A stretch of 64,000 nucleotides of DNA from CAYSBE01 sp046309355 (GTDB lineage: Bacteria; Bacteroidota; Bacteroidia; UKL13-3), in NCBI GenBank assembly GCA_046309355.1, contig JBKCPL010000057.1:1-64000 (forward strand). Direction: 5' to 3'. The notes beneath the pieces were generated by a model, which worked only from the letters and a program-made list of their open reading frames with translations, was not told the DNA's origin and made no database searches. The position numbers were made by a program, and so were the translations under genes. Shown here piece by piece: positions 25,521-33,951 of the stretch (the stretch's first letter is position 1; each line of letters begins with the position of its first letter).

Positions 25521-26727
25521 TGATGGCTTTAATACCGGGTAGTTCTTTGCCTTCAAAATATTCGAGCAAGGCACCCCCTCCGGTACTCACATAACTCACC
25601 TGATTTTCGTATCCAAACTTTGCCACAGCTGCTGCACTATCGCCACCACCTATTAAAGAAAAGGCTCCGTTTTTGGTGGCTTCGGCTACGGCTTCGGCAG
25701 CTGCTTTGGTGCCGGATTCAAATTTTTTCATTTCGAATACACCCATCGGGCCGTTCCACAAAATGGTTTTCGAAGCTTTGATTACCACATTGTTTTCTTC
25801 AATGGCTTTTGGTCCGATGTCAAGTCCCATCCACCCGGCTTCGATATGTTTGTTGTCACAAACTTTAGCATTGGCATCGGCATCAAATTTATCGGCCACA
25901 ACTGAATCTGCCGGCAGCAGCAGTTTTACGCCTTTGCTTTCAGCTTTTTTCATCAGTTCGATACACAATTCCAGTCGGTCGTTTTCGCACAGCGATGAGC
26001 CTATTTCATACCCCATAGCTTTAAGAAAGGTGTACGCCATGCCACCACCTATGATGAGGTTATCAACCCTGTCAATCAGGTTTTCGAGAATAAGCAGTTT
26101 GTCTGAAACCTTGGCACCACCGGTAATAGCGGTAAACGGACGCTCGGCATTTTTCATCACCTTCTCGGCATTTTCTATTTCGCGCGCCATCACATAACCA
26201 AAACATTTGGCTGCAGGAAAATACTGTGCTATAACCGCAGTTGAAGCGTGTGCGCGGTGTGCCGTACCGAATGCATCATTTACATAAATATCGCCCATTG
26301 CTGCCAGTTTTTGTGCAAAAGCCACGTCACCTTTTTCCTCTTCTTTGTAAAAGCGTAGGTTTTCAAGTAGCAATACTTCGCCCGGTTTGAGTGTTGCTGC
26401 CATTTCAGCAGCCTGTGCACCTACGCAGTCATCTGCAAACTTGACGGACACTCCCAGCAATTCGGATGTACGTTGTACGGTATGTTTAAGGGTAAATTTT
26501 TCTTTGTCTATGCTTCCGTCTTCTTTAAGTTTTTTCAAAGGACGGCCCAGGTGCGACATCAAAATGCAGGAGCCACCGTCATTTAGTATTTTTTTGAGTG
26601 TGGGTATGGTGGCACGTATGCGGGCATCATCGGTAATGGTTAAAGTAGTTTTATCTAGAGGCACATTAAAATCAACACGCACCAATGCGCGTTTGCCGGC
26701 AAATGAAAGCTGATCAACTGTTTTCAT
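25513..26727 (-). CDS. pgk: phosphoglycerate kinase
   Basis: Glycolytic enzyme making ATP from 1,3-bisphosphoglycerate. The 404-residue protein has RVDFNVPL at the N-terminus, SHLGRP, GGAKVSDKLLILENL in the hinge region, and GGGDSAAAVAKFG near the C-terminus for nucleotide binding. Length is normal. It leads a two-gene unit with the VanZ-like gene; a -7 box lies at 26764-26771. Confidence 0.98.
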   Translation of the reverse strand: MKTVDQLSFAGKRALVRVDFNVPLDKTTLTITDDARIRATIPTLKKILNDGGSCILMSHLGRPLKKLKEDGSIDKEKFTLKHTVQRTSELLGVSVKFADDCVGAQAAEMAATLKPGEVLLLENLRFYKEEEKGDVAFAQKLAAMGDIYVNDAFGTAHRAHASTAVIAQYFPAAKCFGYVMAREIENAEKVMKNAERPFTAITGGAKVSDKLLILENLIDRVDNLIIGGGMAYTFLKAMGYEIGSSLCENDRLELCIELMKKAESKGVKLLLPADSVVADKFDADANAKVCDNKHIEAGWMGLDIGPKAIEENNVVIKASKTILWNGPMGVFEMKKFESGTKAAAEAVAEATKNGAFSLIGGGDSAAAVAKFGYENQVSYVSTGGGALLEYFEGKELPGIKAIND

Positions 26728-26763
26728 AATTCAATTCATAGTTGGTGAATAAAAAAAGTGGGG

Positions 26764-26771
26764 CAAAAATA
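26764..26771 (-). promoter_or_regulatory. -7 box for pgk
   Basis: Minus strand TATTTTTG, matching TAnnTTTG, 36 bases before the pgk start. No -33 TTG at the usual spacing is obvious. The divergent lipoprotein gene at 26797 begins only 25 bases away. Confidence 0.45.
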
Positions 26772-26796
26772 GATTTTTTAGGCACTTTTGAGCACC

Positions 26797-27237
26797 ATGA
26801 AAAACGGAATATGCGTATTATCCATACTGTTCATGATTTTTGCATGCAGCAACAAACGCGAGCAGATGCTATGTAAAACCTGGCAGGTAAGTGATGTGCA
26901 GTTTTACAATGTTGAACAAGCCATCGTATTAAGCGATACGTTGCAAGGCGATCAGATAGAAGTGGCCAAAGGCAATTTGCGCGATATGCTCATGAAAAAT
27001 ATTTACGCATTTGATGAAGACGGTACGTTTAAAACGGGAAATGCAGTTGCAGAAGCCGAAGGTGAGTGGAAGCTGAAAAACGATGCCCTCCTTTTTGTCG
27101 TAGTAAATGAAGAGGGTAAAAAAAAGAAAGAAGTACCGGTTGAAAAACTGACAGACGATTCGCTTATTTTGGCTATGGGAAACGATCAAACCAGCCTGAA
27201 GGTACGCCTTATTTTAACTCCTGTAATTACTGATTAA
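26797..27237 (+). CDS. lipocalin-like lipoprotein
   Basis: A 146-residue lipoprotein: the signal sequence ends in FMIFAC followed by SNKREQ. The body, with CKTWQVSD near the N-terminus and GEWKLKNDALLFVV in the middle, fits the small lipocalin-like families abundant in Bacteroidota; a ligand cannot be guessed. ATG 26797 is preferred to the in-frame TTG nine bases upstream. Its TAA shares one base with the ATG of the Rieske gene, so the two form a unit. Confidence 0.78.
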   Translation: MKNGICVLSILFMIFACSNKREQMLCKTWQVSDVQFYNVEQAIVLSDTLQGDQIEVAKGNLRDMLMKNIYAFDEDGTFKTGNAVAEAEGEWKLKNDALLFVVVNEEGKKKKEVPVEKLTDDSLILAMGNDQTSLKVRLILTPVITD

Positions 27238-27593
27238 TGATGTGGCTTTCCTGGTATAAAGTTTACGATTTCATGAGGCATGGCTCGCAACCACAGGAGG
27301 TAAACTCGGTGCGTACTGTTGATGTAGAAGGCAAACGCATAAGCCTTGCGTATGATGGCACTCACTATTTTGCTCTGGCCGATCGGTGCCCGCATGCCGG
27401 TGCACGGTTTGGTGCTGGTGGCTGGTGCGATAAAGGCTTATTGGTATGCCCGGTGCACCGCTATAAATACGAGTTGAAAAACGGTAAAGGAATACAGGGC
27501 GATTTTATAGAGACCTACAAAACAGAAATACGACACGATGGAGTATATGTAGGCTTGCCACGCAACGGTAAGTGGTGGTGGCCCTTTTCATAA
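27237..27593 (+). CDS. small Rieske [2Fe-2S] protein
   Basis: A stand-alone Rieske domain of 118 residues. The cluster ligands are visible as CPHAG (Cys-x-His) and, about 18 residues later, CPVHRYKY (Cys-x2-His). There is no signal peptide, transmembrane anchor or oxygenase domain, so it is a soluble ferredoxin-like electron carrier, akin to the NirD-like or biphenyl-dioxygenase ferredoxin type. The partner enzyme is not apparent; the upstream lipocalin-like gene overlaps it by one base. Confidence 0.88.
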   Translation: MMWLSWYKVYDFMRHGSQPQEVNSVRTVDVEGKRISLAYDGTHYFALADRCPHAGARFGAGGWCDKGLLVCPVHRYKYELKNGKGIQGDFIETYKTEIRHDGVYVGLPRNGKWWWPFS

Positions 27594-27621
27594 GCATTGT
27601 TTTGCAAGAAGTGTACTTACG

Positions 27622-29883
27622 CTAATCTTCCTTGCTTTGCGCATCCACTACGGCAATAATTACCATGTTCACAATTTCGCGTACACTACTGCCCAGCTGA
27701 AGTATATGAGCTGATTTTTTAAGCCCCAGCAATACAGGTCCTATGGCTTCGGCTGAGCCCAGCTCCTGCAACAGCTTATAGGCAATATTGCCTGATGAAA
27801 GTTTAGGAAAAATCAATGTATTCACCGGCTCACCACACAACTCACTGAATGGAAAATTTTCCTGAAGCAAATGTTGGTTCAGCGCCACATTGGCCTGCAT
27901 TTCTCCATCAACCACCATATACGGGTATTTTTCTTTCAGCAGCTTTCGGGCCTGTGCCATTTTATTGGGCGTATCGCCATCTACCGAACCAAAATTAGAG
28001 TAGGAAAGCAACGCAATACGTGGATTGATATTAAGTTTCTTTACGGCATCGTAAGTCAGTTTGGTTATATCTACAATGTCATTTACATCCGGGTTTATAT
28101 TCACCGTGGCATCGCTGAAAAACAACACACCTTTACTGGTAAGCATAATATACATTCCCGCAACGCGGTTTATCCCTTCTTCTTTTCCTAATATCTGCAA
28201 TGCAGGTTTTATGGTACTTGGGTAATTTTTAGTAAGTCCGGATATCATGGCATCCGCTTCGCCCAATTCAACCATCATGGGAGCAAAATGATTCCGATCG
28301 CGCATCAGCTTTTTGGCTTCGTGCAGGGTGATGCCTTTGCGCTGACGTTTTCTGAAAAACTCTTCTGCATATACGTTGCGTTTTTCTTCCTCTTCGAGCG
28401 GATTTATGATAGGCACATCGCTAATGCGGATATTGTTTTCACGAATTATCTGTTCAATCTTGTTTTTGTCGCCTAACAGAATGGGAAACGCAATGCCTTC
28501 GTCTTTTACAATTTGAGCGGCACGAAGTATTTTGTAATTATCGGCTTCGGCAAAAACAACTCGCTTAGGATTGCGCCTGGCCTTGCTTCCGATAACGCGA
28601 ATAAAATTACTTTCTTTACCCAACCTGGCCAGCAATTCGTTGTTGTAAGCATCCCAATCGGTTATTTGCCTGCGGGCCACACCACTGTCCATTGCTGCTT
28701 TTGCCACAGCTGGCGAAACAGTTGTTATCAATCGCGGATCAAGCGGTTTGGGGATGAGGTAAGCAGGTCCAAAAGAAATGGACTTTTCGTTGTAGGCCAT
28801 ATTTACCAATTCGGGAACCGGTTCTTTAGCCAGCTTAGCCAGTGCATGCACAGCCGCAATTTTCATTTCCTCATTTATTTTGGTTGCACGCACATCCAGG
28901 GCGCCTCTGAAAATGTAAGGAAAGCCCAGCACATTATTTACCTGATTGGGATGGTCACTGCGGCCTGTAGCTATGATAATATCTTTGCGTGATGCCAAGG
29001 CTTCATCGTAAGAAATTTCGGGATCGGGGTTTGCCAATGCGAACACCATACAATTAGCAGCCATGCTGCGAACCATATCCTGGCTTACCACATTGGCTTT
29101 TGATAATCCTATAAATACATCTGCATCTTTCAGTGCATCTTCCAGTGTATGCAGGTTAAGAGATGTGGCAAATTGCTTTTTGGTTTCATCCAGATTGTTA
29201 TTGTCTTTACGTATAACACCTTTGCTGTCACACATCACCAGATTTTCAGGATTAACACCCAGTGTTACTACAAGCTTGGCACACGATATTGCCGAAGCGC
29301 CTGCACCGTTAAATACCACACGCACATCACCAATTTTTTTCTTCACCAACTCAAGTCCGTTAATGAGGGCTGCGCCCACTATTATGGCAGTACCGTGCTG
29401 GTCATCGTGCATGATGGGAATATCCAACTCTGCTTTTAGTCTGCGTTCTATTTCAAAACACTCCGGGGCTTTTATATCCTCGAGATTTATACCGCCAAAT
29501 GTGGGGCTGATATTTTTAACTGTTCGTATAAACTCATCCGTATCTTTAGTATTGATTTCAATATCAAAAACATCAATATCTGCAAAGATTTTAAACAACA
29601 CACCTTTGCCCTCCATAACCGGTTTTGATGCTTCAGGGCCGATATCGCCAAGGCCTAATACAGCAGTTCCGTTTGATATAACCGCTACCAGGTTTCCTTT
29701 GGCGGTGTATTTATATACATCGTCTGTATTGGCAGCAATTTCCAGGCATGGCTCAGCAACACCTGGAGAGTAGGCCAAACTCAAGTCTCGTTTAGTGTTT
29801 GTTGGTTTGGTAGGTATTACGGCAATTTTTCCGGGACGGCCTTTGCTATGGTACTTGAGTGCGTCTTCTTTTAATGTTGACAT
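27622..29883 (-). CDS. maeB: NADP-dependent malic enzyme with phosphotransacetylase-like domain
   Basis: Decarboxylates malate to pyruvate, supplying NADPH. The 753-residue protein has the malic enzyme domain (about 1-420; AYSPGVAEPC, MHDDQHGTAIIV, and the NAD(P) loop FNGAGASAISCAKL) joined to a C-terminal phosphotransacetylase-like domain (about 430-753), which in this family is regulatory and lacks proven acyltransferase activity. This is the usual MaeB architecture. It is transcribed alone; a weak promoter-like TAACCTTG lies upstream. Confidence 0.95.
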   Translation of the reverse strand: MSTLKEDALKYHSKGRPGKIAVIPTKPTNTKRDLSLAYSPGVAEPCLEIAANTDDVYKYTAKGNLVAVISNGTAVLGLGDIGPEASKPVMEGKGVLFKIFADIDVFDIEINTKDTDEFIRTVKNISPTFGGINLEDIKAPECFEIERRLKAELDIPIMHDDQHGTAIIVGAALINGLELVKKKIGDVRVVFNGAGASAISCAKLVVTLGVNPENLVMCDSKGVIRKDNNNLDETKKQFATSLNLHTLEDALKDADVFIGLSKANVVSQDMVRSMAANCMVFALANPDPEISYDEALASRKDIIIATGRSDHPNQVNNVLGFPYIFRGALDVRATKINEEMKIAAVHALAKLAKEPVPELVNMAYNEKSISFGPAYLIPKPLDPRLITTVSPAVAKAAMDSGVARRQITDWDAYNNELLARLGKESNFIRVIGSKARRNPKRVVFAEADNYKILRAAQIVKDEGIAFPILLGDKNKIEQIIRENNIRISDVPIINPLEEEEKRNVYAEEFFRKRQRKGITLHEAKKLMRDRNHFAPMMVELGEADAMISGLTKNYPSTIKPALQILGKEEGINRVAGMYIMLTSKGVLFFSDATVNINPDVNDIVDITKLTYDAVKKLNINPRIALLSYSNFGSVDGDTPNKMAQARKLLKEKYPYMVVDGEMQANVALNQHLLQENFPFSELCGEPVNTLIFPKLSSGNIAYKLLQELGSAEAIGPVLLGLKKSAHILQLGSSVREIVNMVIIAVVDAQSKED

Positions 29884-30025
29884 AGTTGTTGCGAATTACA
29901 GTAGTGTGTTTAGCGGTGCAAGGTTATAAAAAATTAAGCTATTGGCAATTTAGTACCGTGCGATGTAAAACTTTTACCGTTTATAAATAATTCATGGTAG
30001 TGGCTGCGTGCTCATTGTTTTCGTA

Positions 30026-30033
30026 TAAATTTG
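30026..30033 (+). promoter_or_regulatory. -7 box of the barrel gene at 30038
   Basis: TAAATTTG, an exact TAnnTTTG match, ends four bases before the ATG. A transcript from it would be leaderless. No -33 TTG at the usual distance is seen. Confidence 0.45.
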
Positions 30034-30037
30034 TGCC

Positions 30038-30694
30038 ATGCCGCGTTGTGTTTGGTTCATTTTGCTGCTTATTTGTCCGGTGTGGCTGATTGCCCAATCC
30101 GACTCATCTTCTGCCAATGCAGATGAACCCATCGTTATGGAGAAGCCGGAGTTAAATCCTTCACTTAAGGCGGGTGTTCGGTTGGGTTTAGGAGCATCTA
30201 TGATGATAGGTTCGGAAACCACAACAGCTATTCCACAACTGATGCTTACCGGTGGTGCGTACGTTCGCTACCGCTTTTCACGAAACTGGATGATTCAACC
30301 TGAATTATCCATTACCAGCAAAGGAGGCAGTTTTCGCAATAAGCCGGATGAGTATGGTCAGATCAGGTGCTATTTTATTGATGCTCCGTTATTGCTTATC
30401 TACGGGCTGAATACAAACAATACCGTTAATATGGCTTTGGGTGCTTCCTATTCAAGGCTACTTAGTGCGGCACAATTTGCCGTAGGAGGTTCGATATCCG
30501 AAAAACCCGCTATTAACCCGAATGATTTTATGCTAATGGCAGGTGCACAGTTTCATACGCCTTTTTTAGGAATACAAGTCATGCTCAAGTACGGGCTATT
30601 AAATGCCAACAGGGGTTTGGTTCCTAATATGCGTCCGTTAAATCAGGGCAAAAATTTGAATCATATTACTTTTGATGTGAATTTTTTATTTTAA
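30038..30694 (+). CDS. PorT-like outer-membrane beta-barrel protein
   Basis: A 218-residue exported protein with a signal peptide ending PVWLIA before Gln and a series of amphipathic strands (GVRLGLGASMMIG, YVRYRFSRNWMIQPELSI and so on), ending FDVNFLF with a terminal Phe. This is the common small Bacteroidota outer-membrane barrel family (porin-like/PorT-like). No specific role can be assigned. It lies nine bases upstream of pyrF, with which it may share a transcript. Confidence 0.8.
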   Translation: MPRCVWFILLLICPVWLIAQSDSSSANADEPIVMEKPELNPSLKAGVRLGLGASMMIGSETTTAIPQLMLTGGAYVRYRFSRNWMIQPELSITSKGGSFRNKPDEYGQIRCYFIDAPLLLIYGLNTNNTVNMALGASYSRLLSAAQFAVGGSISEKPAINPNDFMLMAGAQFHTPFLGIQVMLKYGLLNANRGLVPNMRPLNQGKNLNHITFDVNFLF

Positions 30695-30703
30695 AAAACA
30701 TAC

Positions 30704-31522
30704 GTGAACCGCCAGCAACTCGTCAACCACATTTACTCCAGAGGCTCATTTTTATGTGTAGGACTAGACACCGACATACAGAAATTGCCAGCTGTTTTGA
30801 AGTCAGAATCCGATCCGGTTTTTGCATTTAACAAGGCTATAATTGATGCAACACGGCACACCTGTGTGGCCTACAAACTGAATACGGCATTTTATGAAGC
30901 TTCCGGATACAGCGGTTGGCACAGCATGGAAAAAACGGTGCAGTACATAGGCGATAGCCACTTCATTATAGCCGATGCCAAGCGTGGCGATATTGGCAAC
31001 ACCAGCCATCAGTATGCAAAAGCATTTTTTGAAACCCTTGCGTGCGATGCAGTAACGCTTGCACCCTATATGGGAAGAGATTCCATTGCTCCGTTTTTTG
31101 AGTACGAAAACAAATGGGGTATTGTGCTGGCCCTTACATCAAATGCAGGCAGTGCGGATTACGAACAATTGATGACAGGTAACGAACGCGTATACGAACG
31201 GGTTATAAAAACCACTTGCGAATTGGGTAATCAAAATAACCTGATGTTTGTGGCGGGTGCAACAAAAGCCGAGGAGCTTAGCCACATACGGAAGATTATA
31301 CCCAATCATTTTCTGCTGGTGCCGGGCGTTGGCGCACAAGGTGGAAGCCTGCACGATGTTGCCCGATACGGCATGAATGAACAGTGTGGTTTATTGGTGA
31401 ATGCTTCACGAAGCATTATTTATGCTTCGGCCGAAAATGATTTTGCAAATGCAGCAAGAAAGGAAGCCGAAAAAACAGCAGCCGAAATGAAAAATCTGTT
31501 GGAGGAATACGGCACGATGTAA
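30704..31522 (+). CDS. pyrF: orotidine 5'-phosphate decarboxylase
   Basis: Last step of UMP synthesis. The 272-residue length is that of the longer (type 2) family; the catalytic motif DAKRGDIGNTS is present, and LVPGVGAQGG forms the phosphate-binding loop. The start is GTG at 30704, nine bases after the barrel gene. A short hairpin with a T-tract follows. Confidence 0.96.
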   Translation: MNRQQLVNHIYSRGSFLCVGLDTDIQKLPAVLKSESDPVFAFNKAIIDATRHTCVAYKLNTAFYEASGYSGWHSMEKTVQYIGDSHFIIADAKRGDIGNTSHQYAKAFFETLACDAVTLAPYMGRDSIAPFFEYENKWGIVLALTSNAGSADYEQLMTGNERVYERVIKTTCELGNQNNLMFVAGATKAEELSHIRKIIPNHFLLVPGVGAQGGSLHDVARYGMNEQCGLLVNASRSIIYASAENDFANAARKEAEKTAAEMKNLLEEYGTM

Positions 31523-31555
31523 ACAAGCGAATAACCGAAAGCTCACTCGCGCGCT

Positions 31556-31577
31556 TAATACAGCGGTATTATTTTTT
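31556..31577 (+). terminator. weak hairpin terminator after pyrF
   Basis: Six-bp stem taatac/gtatta with a four-base loop and six T residues. It overlaps the last codons of the convergent XRE gene. Confidence 0.45.
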
Positions 31578-31922
31578 AGATAGCAATTCTACTTTCTCTT
31601 TTAAGGCAACTATCAAATCCTTTTGTGAATCTACCAGCATGTTCAGCTGTTCAATTTGTCTTTCCAGTTGCTGCAACCGCTGATTTTTATTTTTACTGTC
31701 AGCGCTTGGATAATAAGAATCGGGCTCTTCAACCATTTGATGAAGGGAGTCTATATCAACCTCCAGCACTTCGCATATTTTAACCAACGTGTAGTAATTC
31801 ACTTTACCTGTTTGCTCAATATTGCTAATTAGCGGTCGGGTTTTATTGATTCGTTCAGCTAAATCTTGCTGAGTCAATCTTTTGCGCATACGCGCAAATT
31901 TTATTTGTAATCCTATATGCAT
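31569..31922 (-). CDS. XRE-family transcriptional regulator with coiled-coil tail
   Basis: A 117-residue protein: HTH_3 domain (about residues 6-62; LTQQDLAERINKTRPLISN), a short charged linker, and a C-terminal coiled coil (about 83-115) with a heptad pattern of Leu and Ile. The architecture equals that of the island regulator at 15588-15944, although sequence similarity is limited to the HTH pattern. A 24-bp perfect AT palindrome lies 54 bases upstream and may be its operator. It is a solitary gene between pyrF and the carotenoid desaturase. Confidence 0.85.
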   Translation of the reverse strand: MHIGLQIKFARMRKRLTQQDLAERINKTRPLISNIEQTGKVNYYTLVKICEVLEVDIDSLHQMVEEPDSYYPSADSKNKNQRLQQLERQIEQLNMLVDSQKDLIVALKEKVELLSKK

Positions 31923-31976
31923 TGAACATGCAAGTACATCATATAAAAACTAATAATGCAATAAATATATTAATAA

Positions 31977-32000
31977 TTATAAATAATTTATTATTTATAA
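31977..32000. promoter_or_regulatory. perfect 24-bp AT-only palindrome upstream of the XRE gene
   Basis: Two 11-base arms (ttataaataat and its exact complement) around a two-base centre. Consisting only of A and T, it could form by chance in an AT-rich stretch, but 22 paired bases without error is notable. Candidate operator for autoregulation. Confidence 0.4.
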
Positions 32001-32150
32001 GAAGTAAATTGGTATAATTAATAATTCGATCATTACGGAGCACTTTAGCTTATAAAACCCTAACTACCAATTAGTTTGTATGCATATTAAGTGTGTCTGC
32101 TACATGGCAAAGGGTTTATTAAATACAAAAAAAATGTCTAAAAATTTACT

Positions 32151-33608
32151 TTAACCAATTAGTTCTGCTGTAATTTTAGCACTGCTCAGGCACAGCGGTA
32201 TGCCTCCTCCGGGATGAACACTGCCACCACAGAAATACAAACCACGAATGTGTGATGAAAAATTTTTATGCCGTAAAAACGCAGCAAAACGATTGTTGCT
32301 GGCATTGCCGTAAAGGGCTCCGGCAAATGACGAAGTGCGGCTTTCAATAATGCGCGGCTCCAGTATATTCTCGGTTTCAATTAGCGGTTCTATCGGGGTA
32401 TGCAGCAGCCGCGATAACTTATCTAAAACAGACTGGCGAACTGCCGGTATAATTTCATCCCAGTTTTGACCTGTGTTGTGTGGCACATTGACCATCACAA
32501 ACCAGTTTTCGCAACCGGCCGGTGCATCATCCGGTTTGTATTTCGAAGTGATGTTAATGTACACAGTCGGGTCGATATACACCGTTTTGTAATCAAATAA
32601 ATGCCTGAACTCCGATTCGTAATCGGAACTGAAAAATATGTTGTGCAAATCAAGCTCGCTAAAACTTTTTTTGATGCCCCAGTAAAATATCAGAGCTGAT
32701 GAAGATTTTTCCTGATTAAGCAGCTTATGCGGGTGTTTTTCATGTGGTAGTAACCTTTTATAAGTTTGATGTATATCGGCATTGCTTACTACACAGTCGG
32801 CTGCATACACTTTTTGGCCACACCGAATACCGCTTACGCGTTTGTTGTGTACGGTTATTTCGTCAACCGGGCTGTTGAAATGAAAAACGACACCTTTTTC
32901 TACGGCTAGGTTATATATGCTTTGTGTAATTTGATGCATACCGCCCATAGGAAAAAATGTACCCACACTGTGCTCCAAATGCGGAATCATGGTAAGCAAA
33001 CCGGGTGCTTTGTACGGGTCGGATCCGTTATATGTAGCAAATCTGTTGAAATACTGAACAAGATGCGGATGTTTAAAGAAGCTGCGGTTTACTGCATGCA
33101 TGCTGCTGAATAGCGATAGCCAAGGGGAGGCGAGTATACCCCGGAGCGTTTTGCTGGTAATAAAATTGCGCAGGCGGTGCAGCGACTGTTCAACAAAAAG
33201 TGGAGCTGTAGTACGGTATTTGAATGCAGCTGATTGAAGGTAAGGGCGTATTTTTTTTGCGTCACCTGCATCTAGTTTTTCAGCTATTTCCTGTTCAAAT
33301 TTGCGCACATCATGGTAGGCTGTAAAGCGCGTTCCATCTTCATAAAAATACCTGCATGAGGTATCCAGTTGAATATACTTAAACCTCTCAGGATTTTGGC
33401 CCGCCAGTGTGTATAGTTCCAAAACGTATTCGGGCATTGTAAACAACGAAGGGCCGGCATCAAAGCGGTATCCCATTGCACTGAATTCGCTGAGTTTACC
33501 TCCCGGATACGCGTTGCTTTCAAATACCTGAACACGATGACCAGCACAGGCCAGCCGAAGGGCTGTGGCTAAACCGGCAATGCCTGAACCCACCACAATC
33601 GTATTCAT
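32151..33608 (-). CDS. phytoene-desaturase family FAD enzyme, probably CrtD-like
   Basis: An FAD-dependent carotenoid desaturase-family protein of 485 residues. The N-terminus has the dinucleotide fold VVGSGIAGLATALRLA and ESNAYPGGKLSEF; the C-terminus has FCGGSVHPGGGIPLCL, the family signature. CrtI (phytoene desaturase) and CrtD (hydroxycarotenoid 3,4-desaturase) cannot be separated firmly by eye. CruF, CrtZ and a lycopene cyclase occur 25 kb away without a desaturase, and CrtD is the usual partner of CruF; no phytoene synthase adjoins this gene, as would be usual for crtI. I lean to CrtD. Confidence 0.75.
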   Translation of the reverse strand: MNTIVVGSGIAGLATALRLACAGHRVQVFESNAYPGGKLSEFSAMGYRFDAGPSLFTMPEYVLELYTLAGQNPERFKYIQLDTSCRYFYEDGTRFTAYHDVRKFEQEIAEKLDAGDAKKIRPYLQSAAFKYRTTAPLFVEQSLHRLRNFITSKTLRGILASPWLSLFSSMHAVNRSFFKHPHLVQYFNRFATYNGSDPYKAPGLLTMIPHLEHSVGTFFPMGGMHQITQSIYNLAVEKGVVFHFNSPVDEITVHNKRVSGIRCGQKVYAADCVVSNADIHQTYKRLLPHEKHPHKLLNQEKSSSALIFYWGIKKSFSELDLHNIFFSSDYESEFRHLFDYKTVYIDPTVYINITSKYKPDDAPAGCENWFVMVNVPHNTGQNWDEIIPAVRQSVLDKLSRLLHTPIEPLIETENILEPRIIESRTSSFAGALYGNASNNRFAAFLRHKNFSSHIRGLYFCGGSVHPGGGIPLCLSSAKITAELIG

Positions 33609-33903
33609 AGCGCAACGATATATATTTTTTCAAACATATAGGTGCACCAATAGTTGGCGTGTACACAGTAATAAAAATTTAACAATTAGTACGAAGTGCC
33701 TTACACACAGCTAGTAAACCACTATCTGCATACGTGCAACTATGGAAATTATTCATACTTTGTTTTCGTACAAATCATAGTATTGTTATTTTGTGGCATA
33801 AGCAATGTTTTTTCATACTGCCAGGCTTACCGCCCGGCAAGTAATCATAGCTTAGGGTTTAGGTTCAGAATAGGTCGCACCGAGTGCGGCCTATTTTGTT
33901 TTT
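33609..33903 (+). ncRNA. candidate small RNA region ending at a terminator
   Basis: This intergenic stretch contains no convincing gene but ends in a good intrinsic terminator on the plus strand (33869-33903), upstream of a separate promoter for purM. The terminator must therefore end a transcript starting inside this stretch, on the plus strand, as the only upstream gene lies on the other strand. A plausible -33/-7 pair is not clear; a TATTTTG-like box lies near 33791. The boundaries are guesses. Confidence 0.3.
33869..33903 (+). terminator. intrinsic terminator upstream of purM
   Basis: A 12-bp stem with one T-G pair (aataggtcgcac / gtgcggcctatt) around a cga loop, then a T-rich tract. It precedes the purM promoter, so it is not purM's own terminator. 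Confidence 0.7.
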
Positions 33904-33932
33904 GTACAGCCCCCGACAGTTTCATACATTTG
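33902..33932 (+). promoter_or_regulatory. promoter for purM
   Basis: TTG at 33902-33904 and TACATTTG at 33925-33932, 20 bases apart. The ATG of purM is 19 bases past the -7 box. Confidence 0.65.
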
Positions 33933-33951
33933 TATCCCTAATTCAAGCCTG

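Noticed and set aside
29063..29773. Long open frame of 236 codons opposite the malic enzyme gene
   Set aside because: It lies wholly antisense to a well-supported gene, is Ser/Ile-rich without recognisable domain, and reflects codon bias of maeB. The same applies to the frame at 25673-26197 opposite pgk.
30038..30694. Barrel gene as a relative of the island barrels
   Set aside because: Beyond the general strand pattern no shared motif with the 16877, 17593 or 20457 products was visible; all belong to very broad barrel classes.
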